Assembly: GCA_013400975.1 (NCBI GenBank)
Contig: WBMZ01011559.1
Location: forward strand, 1 to 64,000
Length of the DNA: 64,000 nt
DNA from: Atrichornis clamosus
Taxonomy: Eukaryota > Chordata > Aves > Passeriformes > Menuridae
Direction of reading: 5' to 3'
Below the pieces are notes generated by a model. That model searched no databases and was not told the DNA's origin. It saw only the letters and a list, made by a program, of their open reading frames with translations. Position 1 is the first letter of the stretch. Each line of letters begins with the position of its first letter. Shown here one piece after another: positions 22,915 to 34,195 of this stretch. A program made the translations under genes and the position numbers.

Positions 22915-23310
22915 AGCTGTGAGCCCAGCCTGTGCGGCCGCAGGTGCACGGCACTGCACAGCAACACGGCCTGCCGGCCGAGCTCGGCCCGCGGGCACCC
23001 CCGGCCGCCACAGCCCCGCCGGACGGCGGCCTCCACGCTCCCTGCCCCTCCCCGCAGAGCCTCACCCCGCCCGCCCCGCCTGAGGCGGCGGCTCTGGCCG
23101 GGTGTGACTGCCTCTCTTCACCTCCAGCACCGCCACTATTCACCGGCGGCCAGCGCTCGACTCGATTCTCCAGCCCCCGGCCCCGTCCGCCTTTCCCCCT
23201 CAGTGCCGCACGGTGGGCCGCCAGAGCATGCGTAGGAGTTGAGTAGTGAGTCTGGAGAAGCAGCGAGGGAGGCTCAGAAACCACCATGTCACGGTGACAT
23301 GGCCCTGGAG
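22915..23310. promoter_or_regulatory. CpG island, probable promoter of PALLD
   Basis: CpG dinucleotides are dense between about 22930 and 23220, in strong contrast to the rest of the window. The island includes a GCGGCCGC octamer, a run of GC boxes near 23060-23080 (CCCCGCCCGCCCCGCC) and an NRF-1-like AGCATGCGTA near 23225. It lies between the minus-strand DDX60 loci and the plus-strand PALLD exon 7.7 kb downstream, so it could drive either or both. A GTAAGG donor on the plus strand at 23433 could end a non-coding first exon of PALLD. Open frames through the island are what GC-rich DNA gives by chance and look like no known protein. Confidence 0.75.
23284..23302. promoter_or_regulatory. Perfect 9-bp palindrome in the CpG island edge
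   Basis: CCATGTCAC and GTGACATGG flank a single G, forming a perfect inverted repeat at the downstream edge of the CpG island. The layout is that of a dimeric transcription-factor site. It resembles a GTCACGTGAC-type E-box with one extra central base, but I cannot assign a factor. Confidence 0.45.
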
Positions 23311-23430
23311 GGGGTCTGATGAGCACAGGCAAGAGACAGGCTCAGACAGCACTGCCCTCCCTGCCCAGGACCACTCCCCGCTCTCAGGCAACTTGGACAG
23401 AAACATCTCACCCCCGGGCACAGTGTTGAT

Positions 23431-23437
23431 CGGTAAG
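23431..23437 (+). other. Candidate splice donor of a non-coding PALLD first exon
   Basis: The sequence CG/GTAAGG fits the vertebrate donor consensus and lies about 150 bp downstream of the CpG island on the plus strand. In mammals the first PALLD coding exon is preceded by a non-coding exon at a CpG-island promoter. An exon from within the island to 23432 spliced to 31032 would give this layout. No transcript evidence is available. Confidence 0.35.
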
Positions 23438-23939
23438 GATCAAACAGCCTTGCCATATGCTTCTTCACCTTTGTGATAAATCCTGTGACAGCAGGATGTG
23501 TTTCATAGCTCCAGATGCAGAAGTGTATTAATCACAGCATAAAGGGCTGCAAATCCCTAATGAAAACCCTTTGAGATTTTAAGGGATGTTGGGGGCACTC
23601 ACCAGTGAAGTAGCTATTTGTCCATGTGTTCAGTTACTACCTGTTTGGCGAGTCAAAAAGACGGCATCTTGTGAGAGAATGATATTGCAAATGTTCTAGT
23701 AGTCTTGAGATAAGCAGAATTACAGGCTTCTGAGTTTGAGGTAGTTTGCCTTATCAAGTCTTTAGATAGATCATGGATATAGGACTGAAAAGTTTTCATC
23801 TCTTCTACAGTTTAAAAAATGGTATTAGTTCTTTGTGAGTTACTTAGCCTTCCTGTTATATGGTTTCCTTTCCTACTCACACCTGTGGTAATTCTAAAAG
23901 GTGGTGAACTTGTCAAGTTTATTGACATGTTGCTACTTG

Positions 23940-24607
23940 CAGCCACGTCCCTGAAGCTCAAGGGTCCTTTCTGCTCTCAAGCCTAGCCCTAATACTAACC
24001 CTAGTGGCAGCTTGGCACTGTACCAGGTGTCCTCCTCACCATAGGTGGCACCAATTAAAAAGCGTGTATTCGGCAATACTGGCATCCTGCCGTAATTTCC
24101 TAGCAATGCCTTTCCAGGTGCCAGTGTCCCTGGAGCTGTAGGCTCTTCTACTCGCTCAATCCGAGACCTAACAGCTTGGCACTGTGCCAGAGCTCCTCAT
24201 CGCCAGAGGTGGCACCGATTAGGATGTGTGGACTCGGCAATCTTGGCACTGTGCCGTATTTCCCTAGCAATGCGTTCTTGAGCGCCAATGTCCCTGGAGC
24301 TGTAGGCCCTTTTACTCTCTCAAACCTAGCCCTAGCACTAAATGTAATAGCAGCTTGACACTGTGCCAGAGGTCCACATCACCACCGGTGGCACCAATTA
24401 AAAAATTTGGAGTCGGCAATATTGGCACACTGCCAGAATTCCCTAGCAATGCCTTTTCAAGTGCCGGTTCTGAGAGCTGTAGGCTCTTTTACTTTCTCAA
24501 CCCTAACCCTAACCCTAACCCTAGTGGTTGCTTGGCACTCTGCCTGAGGCCCTCATCGCCATAGGTGGCACCAATTAAGATGTGTGGAGTCAGCAATCCT
24601 GGCACCC
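23940..24607 (+). repeat. Tandem array, about 3.7 units of 164-179 bp, with telomere-like repeats
   Basis: Four copies of a unit are recognisable from the recurring block CTTGGCACTGTGCCAG, at about 24011, 24175, 24354 and 24531, giving periods of 164, 179 and 177 bp. Other shared blocks are GGTGGCACCAATTAA, CCTAGCAATGCCTT and GAGCTGTAGGCTCTT. Each unit starts with CCCTAA-like sequence. In the last unit this is expanded to nearly four perfect CCCTAA repeats at 24500-24523, an interstitial telomeric motif. Each unit also has two TTGGC-N5-GCC palindromes that resemble NFI sites. Copies differ by substitutions and small indels, so the array is old. I do not recognise it as a named satellite. Confidence 0.85.
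24500..24523 (+). repeat. Interstitial telomeric repeat (CCCTAA)n
   Basis: Nearly four perfect copies of the vertebrate telomere hexamer (C-rich strand) occur at the start of the last unit of the array. Degenerate versions occur at the same place in the other units. This suggests that the hexamer is part of the repeat unit and expanded locally, rather than being a site of chromosome fusion. Confidence 0.9.
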
Positions 24608-24609
24608 TT

Positions 24610-27600
24610 AATCTCTTTGTTGATGAATCATTCTGTACAATAAGGCCATGAGCTATTATTACTGTTCTGGTAATAGTTTCATTTTAACAATTGCTGTATT
24701 TCTTCTAGACCAAGGACTGGTACAATTGCTAGCAAAAACTGAAGGTATATGATCTCTCCCATTGCACTCCTAAAAAAATCCACAGAGAAACTTAGAAAAA
24801 TGGTATTTGAGTACCACTGACACAGCTTGACTGTTTCACTAAGTTTGACACTTTCATACATATATGACAAGTAGGTACTTCCAACGCACTCTATATAAAC
24901 ATAGATTAGATCTAGCTCTGTAAAAAAAATCTATTTACAATATATTTACAAGCAAAATTAAACGTTTTTGCATACTGAGGGAAAACAAAAAAGCAAAGCT
25001 ATGTATGTCATCAAACTACAGCAAGACATTGACCCAGTCTGTTTAAGCACAGGCGACCAGATTATTTTTTTGCTCTTTCAGAGATGGAAAAAAATGTCTC
25101 TTAGTAACTCAAAATAACTGGGGTTTCTGTGGCAACTGGTAAAGGAGGTTGTATCTGTCTCTGCTGCTTAAAGTAGAAGCAGTTCTTAGAGATTTCTATT
25201 TGAAGTTTGCATACTGGTGTTTGACTTCAGGTCTTGGAAAGGAGATTGCCTATCTACTTGTATTTTATCCTGTTGCTATTTAGAGTGAGATACAAAATAA
25301 CAAGGACCATAACGATAACGGAGGTGTTCTGCTTTCTTGAGTAAGTACATGAATTATTAGGGTAAAGGGCCATGCTTGTTACTGTATTTTGGTTTTACGC
25401 AGTTAACAATGAAAATATTTTGCATTATGTAACATCTTCATCAGATGGAATGGAAAACTTGTACAACCAGAATAGTTTTATGGTTTGTGACATGAGGTTT
25501 GGATTGATTTGAGCTGACTAACATTAGAAACTATTATTAAGATTTCAGGAAAACTGCAGCTATGATCCATCAAATCTATTGGTAATGAAAAGTATTATGT
25601 CCACAGAGTTCTGTTCATCAACTGAATTTTCCATAATAGTGCAATAGGAATGGAATGAGCATATTAGCCATAATATCTATCTTGTTTGATTTTAATATAT
25701 TATATTGAAATGCTAAATTATTACATTGTTGCATATTTTTGCATGTTTATCTTTCAAAATGTGTAATTGTTCCAAAGTTTTAGTCTGTTTGCCATTCGTT
25801 TATAGCAATTTACTGCCTTTACTGCTTTTATAAAGGAGAATACACATTATCTTTGCAATAAAAATGGAAGGTCTTGATTCCAAAACATTCAGTACAGATC
25901 AAAGGATGTAAGCATTCCCTAAATTTTAGAAGAATGATGTTGGGAAAATTTGTTCATGGCTATATAGAGCTGTATAAAACCTTGCCCTAATAAGTTTTCA
26001 AGTTATGAAGAATATTTCATTAACAGTTGAAGCCAGGAAGAATTAATTGAACCCAAATCTTTCACTTTCTAGGCAAATGTTTCTATCACGCTGTACAAAA
26101 AGTAATGGGCATACCCGATTTACACAAAACAACACTACATCTGTATTCAAAAAGCTAAATTTCGTTTAAAATTATCTTTGCAGGTATCTCCAAGCAGATA
26201 TATTTTCTTCCCAGAAGTGAAAATTTAAACACATAATTCTAAGAACCAGGATTTCATCCACCCACTCCCTGTAGAAAGTGCTGAAGATAGCCCAAGGCAG
26301 CTTGTTGCTGTTTATATGCAGGTTATTTTTGACTCCCATTCCAAGGTGGCAAAGTCTTATGCATTTAGTGGAGATGCTGAGTGCCTGACAAAGGACCTTG
26401 ATTCTACTCTGTGGGGTGACTGTTTAAAAATATCGCCATACAGTGGTTAACTCTTAGATAACCAACTCCTTCTTTGTGCACGGTTTTTAGCCAGAAATTT
26501 TTAGAACGATGATTCTGTTCTTATTTGACACCCTGAAATCACTGTAAAATCACTTGAAATAAAATTCTTTTAACTAGTTTAGTTACAACATTGCAAGGAT
26601 CTCAAGCTGCAAGACTGGGGTTTGCAGACATTTTGAGGTATTCCTAGTCAGTGAATCTGTTCAAGCTCTGATTAGAGGACAGTAATTGCCTGTATGAAGA
26701 TGCAAAGATGCTATATCAACCACTGAAATACAATGTGTGTTACTAGCACTTGTTAGTACATAAAGATAGGGTCCTACAGGGTGCTCTGAGTCTCTTGTGC
26801 ACTTCTGTCACAACAGTGCATCTACTGCACTTCCATTGTTGCCAAGGAACAAAATTTACTAAAAAATGCAAAGCAATATCTAGAAGACCTTGAGCTAAGA
26901 ACAAACGCCCGTCCACAAAATGGTTTCAAATCAGAGAGCAGATATAATGGATGCTGGCAGAAGGGATGGAGGTCTGTAACATCTCTTTGGAGCTATAATG
27001 TCTTCTATCCCCTCTGGAGCATGTGACACCCAATAGGTTGCAATCTGGCAGAAACCACATTACCCACACATTGCTTTTATTTCTGGAAACTGTGTGATAA
27101 AGTCTGTAGATTAAACCAACAGTCTTCATGTTTACTTCTTCCTTTCACTGAGTATCAGAGGAAATTATGTGCCTGAAAAGGTGCTTTTGGACAGAATTAC
27201 TTTTTTTTCCCCTGGGACTAAACTCTCACAGGAGTCTTGATGAGGTGAAAGTACTTCCTTAGCAGAGACAGTAAGGGAGAGTTGACTGTGTTACTTACTA
27301 TGCTCTACAACTCCATAGAAACGAAAAATGTATTTTGATTGTTTCGGTGTTCAGACGTGTCAGAGTTGTGGGGTATTTTTAAGGCATACATGTTTTCCAG
27401 GGATTTTTTGTATCTTTTCTGAGGGAGATACTACTTTTCTGATGATAGGATTATTTGAGATATGAAAATTCAGTAGGTTAATTTATTTATACAGTGTAGT
27501 ATATGGTTACAGATTAATAACTATAAGTTACTACAAATAGATATACTATTTCTACTGATAACTCTAAAAATATTAAGGGTCTTTTCCAACCTAAATTATT

Positions 27601-30600
27601 GTATGATCCTATTTTTTTTCTCTCCTAGAAGATTTTAAGGTACACAAGGAACCTATTAAACTATTCTTAGTAGAAAAAGGCAATTATTTTATTTATTGTC
27701 ATGAAAATAATGTTGTTTAAAAAATTTAAAATCTATCAGGATAAAGTGGTGTAGAAAGGAAATGGCTAAGTTCTCTGAATTTCTGAGTAGTAAAGCACAC
27801 AGAACTTTGTGCCACTTCCAGACCTAACATTGCTTCTGCTGGAATTCCAGATAGTGGCAGTCTGCTGAAACATGAGTTCAGTTACCAAATATAGATCAGT
27901 GGGGTACGAATTACATAGTCACAGAGGACAGATGTAACACACAGGCCACAGTCTTCTCGATGCTTACCAAGGACCAAGCAATCTTTAGTGAAGAGCTGGA
28001 GCAACTTTAAGCCTACTGAGATAAAGCAGGAGAAAACCAACTTTACCTACTATTAATTTTACTTGAACTCTGCATATTGGCCTGCTCATTGTAAGATCTG
28101 TTTTATATTTTCTGCTAAATGTAATTATTGCATTTGTGGAGTAATTTTGCAGGATTTCAAAATTCATAGAAAAAATATGTGCCATTTTTGTTTTAAAAAA
28201 TCTTACTAGATACATTTCTTCCTTGATACGATTCTTTTGAACATACAGGCTTTGGGTCATGTTAAGTAATAGTTTCTTATTTGACAGGTTCTGCAAATTC
28301 AGGATGCTTATACTTTTCTTGAAATGAGTCCTTTGATTTCTGTATTTCCATATTCCTTCAAAACCTTGATTTGATTAATATTTGATTTTTTCTGAGGTGA
28401 TTGTAATCCAGTACCTTTCAAATTTAATATTTACCATATGATTCTTTAGAGCATCTATAATGTGTTCAGAAGAAGTATTTAAACTGCATAATATAAAAAT
28501 GTGGGTTTGCTTGGGAGTAAATTTTTAAACATATAAAAATAGGATCCCTTAAACTGTCTGTATGTAATACTGTTGGAAGTACTGGTAAACACTGATCTGC
28601 ATGCAGCATTGTATTTTATGTTTGTGTCTTTAAGTGTTACAGTATATGGCTTTGCAGGTTACCTAATGAGTAACGATGATGAAAACTGTTATAAATACTT
28701 TGTTAGTCTAACTTGGAGAAGCTAGAAATAGCATTCGAAATTTCTAATTATGATCTTATATGCTACTTGATAGGGTTAGTGATACTTCACCTCCAGGTCA
28801 CTGTGGTTACAAGTTGCACTAAAAGAATAGTGGGTTCATGTGTTACAGTGTGGCAGAAAAAAAGTCTTTATCCTGGAAGCTTCCATTCAGCTGCCTAAAG
28901 CTAGATATTTGAATCCATTTTTAGGCGCCAGAGCCTTCTCACCAAGAAGGCTTATCAACATCAGAAATTGCCAATAACCAGCACATTTAAATTCATCAAC
29001 TTTACATATCCAGGTACAGACTAATTTACCTAAATTTAGACACCAGGCTTTGAAAATTACAATATATGTAGCCATTATATTTTTCTAATGACAAAACTGA
29101 GTATTAGGAAGAATTATGTTAATTCATAATACGTTAATTTTAATCATCATGTAGAGTGGCTAACAATAAGTTAAATTGTCCTCCTACCCATGAAACAGCC
29201 CATTGAAACATTAGAGCAGCTCAGTGTTGGAAGTCAGAGAATTTTATCTGAGTGTGTAATGTGTCACTTTGAGATGTGAACAAGCTAGGAGCCAGTATGT
29301 ATCAGATTTAAATTAAGATATCATCCGAAGCACGGATATTTACAAGTTGTCTAAATATCACCTTTGTTCATTTGAATACAAAGTTTCAAAAAATAACTAA
29401 GATGAAGGAGACAGACATTCTCCAGGTTTAACCCTTGGTTCCCTGGCATTCATCCAGTTCATGCCTTAACAGCTGAGCCTCTAGACCAACTGTTTGCTGG
29501 GCTTCTCAGATTCATTCTTTAAAGCTGCTATGTGGTAGTCAATTATACTGTATATACTTTTTTAGATTTTGTTGACAAGCCATTGGCATGGTTGCGAAAT
29601 TTGTTGCCCTGTAAACACGGATAACAGGCAAGAAGGATGTAATCCCAGCAAATAATAAGCTGATCACTGTATTCTATAAAAACATAAATCAAATCCTAAA
29701 ACACTTTGGTTTTCTTATACCTATACCTATAACTCTTTTATGTGTTGAGTTATAATCTGTTGGCAAGACAAACAGGCATATCAAGAGATGCATATGGTAG
29801 GCAAAGAATTGCAATAATCTCTCAGTCATTTAATGACTACAAACTGGGTAAGCCCTGGTTTAGTGACTAAAGGTAATTGGAGCCTGCTCAAGCTGACGTA
29901 AAATACATCCGAGTGCATTGCATGACTGTCAAGTAATTTCTCCACTATCAGTGGAGAATTAAGGGAAATATTTTTTTTAAATCTTATGTTAAATTGTTCT
30001 CAGAGAAATTATCATAAGAAGAAGAGAATTTTCAAGTGTAATTAAAACCACTGAAGTTCAACTTAATTAAATACTTTGCAGAAACAATAATTACATTTAA
30101 GATCAGATCTGCCACAATCTAGTGACCAGACAGACACATACATTTCAACAGGGAGATGTTCAGGCCTCCCCTTCAGAAAAGAGTGGTTTCCCTGATGTCT
30201 TGTTTCTTGCTGACTTTAAAGAGTCAGAATGCTCATCCTAATTCTGAAGTCAAGTTGGGAAACTCGAGAGATATAGATGCTTCTCTGCTTTGTGAAACTG
30301 ATACAAAATGCATGTTAAACACTTCCATTGTGCAGGATGATATATAGGTTGTGAAATCTATTTCTTCAGTGCTTTAGTTTTAGCATGATATTCTATTTAT
30401 CTGTATTGAGGAAAGTGCTACTAAATTGGTAACGAGTTAAAAATGTTAACACAATAAGTAAAGTAATATTAAACACATTATCAACATTAAACAGAAAAGA
30501 TAACTTGGAATTCCTTATCCAAATATCCTTGTGTATATCCTCATTATGGTTTCTATTAGAACATTTTTCCTCTCAGAATTTGATGGTTTAGTGACTGGAA

Positions 30601-30660
30601 GGCAGCGTTTTGGCAGAGAGAAAAGTAGATATATTCTGCAAATCTTCATAAGGCTAAACC
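24610..30660. other. Probable PALLD intron 1, no recognisable exon
   Basis: If the CpG island holds the PALLD first exon, this is intron. Apart from a short CR1 tail at 27575-27612, nothing recognisable is present. Open frames are all short and have no family resemblance. Confidence 0.5.
27575..27612 (+). mobile_element. CR1 LINE 3' tail remnant
   Basis: GGGTCTTTTCCAACCTAAAT followed by TATGATCCTAT resembles the conserved 3' end of CR1 elements. Only this tail is recognisable, as is usual for very short 5'-truncated copies. Confidence 0.6.
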
Positions 30661-30667
30661 CAGAAAA

Positions 30668-30731
30668 AAATGAAGAGTAATAGAATTGATGTGAAATACA
30701 AATGAAGAGTAATAGAATTGATGTGAAATAA
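30668..30731 (+). repeat. Tandem duplication, 32 bp x 2
   Basis: A 32-bp unit beginning AAATGAAGAGTAATAGAATT is duplicated without a visible mismatch, which suggests a recent event. A shorter third piece (AGATGTGAAATAACAA) follows. It lies about 300 bp upstream of the splice acceptor of the PALLD coding exon. Confidence 0.9.
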
Positions 30732-31031
30732 CAAATCAGATGTGAAATAACAACATATATACATATTGATCCAGTGAAATCGAGCTTGTGCTAGGCAATG
30801 TGCAGTCAAAGGATGTCTTCATACTTCTGAGGGAATATTCATGAGAAAAATGACTTCCAAGTGCACTCATTTCCACCTAGACAATTTGCAGTCCCAGCCC
30901 ATTCTAATAGAAACCAAGGTTTATGGTATTTCATGAACGATTAGGTTCTCCTCCTCTTCCAGTTTTGTGTCTAGCTTATGGGAACCAGGATATAACTTTT
31001 TTCATTAAGGAATTGTACTTGTGTCTTCCAG

Positions 31032-32075
31032 GATGCAGGACAGAAGCTGTGGCCAGTCATTGCCTCTTTCTTTAATGCTGAAGGAGACTTACTCTCCAGA
31101 GAGAGACACCAATACAGAATATCCTGAAAATATGTCAGAAGCTTCATCTTATGACTTTTTCTATGATTCCCTGTCAGACACACAGAATGGTGAATTTTCA
31201 AATGAACTTTCTGCCTTTCTTACCCAGGAGGAGATATGTAAGAGCCTTGACATAGCTCGAGAAGCCATTGCCAATTCAGTGGAGGAAGATGAGAACCCAG
31301 CACCGGACTTTCCCCATTATCTCAACACCTCTCTTTCTAGCCCTTCAGAAAAACCTTCTTTCAGGGACCCTAAACTGCATGAGCAAGATGCTTTACAGAG
31401 GCCTCAAGCAAGCAGTCAGACTTCATCTGCTGCAAGTCATGTTATCCCAAGCAATCAGAAAGAGCAGTCCACCACACCTCAAACAGCAGATAGTTTTGTC
31501 ACAGTTTCTAGGAGACAAGCAAGCACCTCACCTTTTCTGCCTGCTAGTCCCAGCTTCATCAGACGCCTGAAACATTCAGAGAAAGCTGGTCTATATATGC
31601 CTAAGACAAGCCCAAACTCTGAATCGACATCCCAGGGAGAAGCTCCTTTCAGGAACAAGCTCTGTGACAAAGCTGCCACATTCATAGAGGAATTGTCATC
31701 TATATTTAGACAGGCAGCAAAGACAAGAGGACGAAGTCCTGATGGGGACTCTTCTTCTCCAGATAGTGGGTACCTGTCTCCTAACAAGAAACAAACAGCT
31801 TTAAGTACCTTGGTGAACCAGGAGTTTGACAAACCACATCAAGAGACTGAGCCTGAAGAAAAATTACCTGGAATTCATCTGAATGGAGAACACTATTCTG
31901 AAAAGGGGAGCATCATGCAGAGCAAAATGGTCCTTTGCCGTCCCTTCATCAGCATGGAAGAGAATGAATTTTCACCACCTCAATTCACTCAGAAGCTCCG
32001 AAGCCAGGAAGTTGCTGAAGGAAACACAGTATTGCTGGAGTGCAGAGTTGCTGGCCACCCAGTCCCTGATGTCAG
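31032..32075 (+). CDS. PALLD: PALLD (palladin) first coding exon
   Basis: Palladin is an actin-binding scaffold of stress fibres, Z-discs and adhesions. The exon follows a GTGTCTTCCAG acceptor and ends at a CAG/GTAAGT donor, leaving a split Arg codon. From ATG 31033 it encodes 347 residues. Met34 (ATG 31132) starts MSEASSYDFFYDSLSD, matching the human start MSGTSSHESFYDSLSD as I remember it. Residues 59-79 (LSAFLTQEEICKSLDIAREA), 210-230 (LCDKAATFIEELSSIFRQAA) and 234-250 (RSPDGDSSSPDSGYLSP) are conserved palladin blocks. Residues 316-347 begin the first Ig domain (FTQKLRSQEVAEG), with its first Cys at 337; the Trp must lie in the next exon, which is outside the window. The rest is Ser/Pro-rich and probably disordered. 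Myopalladin is the alternative, but it lacks the YDSLSD and SSSPDSGYLSP blocks. The upstream ATG lies one base after the acceptor. Confidence 0.97.
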
Positions 32076-33514
32076 GTAAGTGCTAAGTCACCAGATATCA
32101 TCACTTGATTGTGGAAGATACTAAGGACAGGTATCACAGTGAACCTGCTTAGAGGTAGTCACATAAGAACAGTTGGTCATGCAGTTTTACAGAGCACGAA
32201 AAGTAACACATTCTGATGTCTCTATTTCACTAGAGTGTTTGTTATTTCCTTGGGAAATGAAATTCTGCTTGATTCAAGAGCCACAGAGCAAAATTAGAAA
32301 CAGAATTGGCTCTAGCAACATTTTGTGTGATTGTTACCTCATTAATCTAGGTAGAAGAAGTCATGACTTGCCCCTGAGGAGCATATCTCAAGCAGCTGAT
32401 ACAGTTTTTACTGCCAATTAATTAGAATGTCTCCAAGACCCATATGAACGGAATTTGGGGTTTATATTATGAGATAACCTCAATTTTTCTAAATTTAGCC
32501 AAATATCCTGTTGTGTAAGACATTTCCAGAAGACATTAAGATGGGACCCATTTTAAAACTTCTGAAGTTCTACTTTATCAAGAAGTTTATATGCAATGAC
32601 AAAACTAAAACTAACTGCTGTGTAAGTTCGTTGGGTTTAGGTGTTTAGGTGTTCTGTTCAGAACTGATTAGAAGCTGTTTATCTCATTTATGAAATTCAA
32701 CATAGAGTTTAAGTGAGTTTGACAGCATCAATGAGGTTGCAGTGTTTAAATAGCAAAGATGCCCTGTTCTAATGCTTGAGTATCTTATTGCTCTTATTTT
32801 ATCTGCCAGAATGTCACTTCAGTGATATGTCTCCAGAAATGTACATAAACATCAACTGAACTAGGAAATTGTGTACAAACTATGAAGCTTTTTTTGCTTA
32901 GGTCTTTTACATCATTGTTACATTCACTTCAGAGGCTGTTAATAGCAATATGTTTACAAGAAATCTTGAAAAAAAGCCTTAGCATTCTTTTAATTTTAAT
33001 GTAAAGGCTGTTTTTCTGAATCTTAACTCTTGCAGAATGATAAAATAAGAAGGCAAGTATTAAGGACTGAGCAAAATGAGTCATGAGAAGCATTGCTGAG
33101 ATAAGAGTAGATTATTGTAAAATCAAGTATACTTTTAAGTTATCACATCAGTATAAATTAATCAGTAACTTTTGTTTATTTCCCTTTCGAAATCCATAAT
33201 TGTGCTATTTCTGTAGATACAGCCATTGCTGAATTGCAGCAAATACACTTCATGCTAACTTCTCAGGCTCTTGCAAATCTCTCTGACAGTCAATTTAATA
33301 CACTTTTGTGGACCACCCTCGAACTGGTTTTATTTAATAATTATTAAAAATTCTCCATCTGGTAACTTAAAGAAGACATATTAGGTACTAATAAAAATTA
33401 CTTTTCCAAAGTTTCCACTAAAAACAAATTTTCCCCTAAGTCTCCGTTTTATTACGGATCTTCAAGAGGTGAAAAATATGGCATTTGTACCTCAAAAACC
33501 ACTCATTGTGGAAG

Positions 33515-33715
33515 TCGATGCACTTCTGCCGCGTGTCCTTTCTGTAGTGACGCCGGCTTGGCTGAAGAGGTCACTCACACACAGCGCGGCCAGCACTGAG
33601 CCCTCGAGTGAGCGCTGCTGTGGAGCCAACAGAGCAAAAACTAAGGCTCGCTCAGTGGTTAAGAGTCGGCAAACACCTGAGTGCAGCTCGGATGAGACTC
33701 CAAAGTCTTTGAATC
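33515..33715. promoter_or_regulatory. CpG-rich patch in PALLD intron
   Basis: About a dozen CpG dinucleotides fall within 200 bp, including GCCGCGTG, GACGCCGG and AGCGCGGCC, while the surrounding intron has almost none. The patch starts about 1.4 kb after the coding exon. It may be an alternative promoter or enhancer. A 116-codon open frame from 33469 crosses it but resembles no protein I know. Confidence 0.45.
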
Positions 33716-34174
33716 TTGGGGAAGGGAGGGGGTTCTTTCCTTTAAAAGATAAGAAAGCACGCAGAAGAATCCGTAGTGGATTCTATCTACGTTCTGAACA
33801 GTTTTATGGTATCGTCTAGTCACATTACTGTCCTTACCTGAGATGAAAGGGAGTTTTATGGTATATCCTAAATACATCCAGTAAGTGGTTAATATGCTGC
33901 AGTGGAACAAGCCTATTTAGTTCATGATTCTCTTGTATTTTGGTAATGAAAATAATTCAGTTTTCTAAAGCACTTTACTTAGAGAATTGTTTCATTAGAC
34001 TGGATTTCTGGTTTGTAATACCTGTGGGAAAAAAAATCTTCAGAGCATAATCATATGAATTCAAAATATTTACTGTTTTCTGAAGAAGCTGGCCAGAGGA
34101 AGAAATGTGTAAAAGATACTAAACTTTTGTAAAGATTTCTGAATAGGTAAAAAGTAGAAATGGATATTAGGAAA

Positions 34175-34195
34175 GTATTGTATTGTATTGTATTG
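34175..34195 (+). repeat. (GTATT)n microsatellite
   Basis: About four copies of the pentanucleotide GTATT occur in tandem within the PALLD intron. Confidence 0.9.

Noticed and set aside
22886..23480. Overlapping open frames of 65-143 codons on both strands in the CpG island
   Set aside because: High GC content keeps frames open by chance. The translations are Pro/Arg/Ala-rich with no family resemblance and no supporting splice pattern.
24176..24564. Two consecutive open frames with similar translations
   Set aside because: The similarity comes from the tandem repeat units themselves, not from a repeated protein domain.
33469..33819. 116-codon open frame in the PALLD intron
   Set aside because: It coincides with the CpG-rich patch, has no recognisable domain, and its frame has no obvious acceptor or donor linking it to PALLD.
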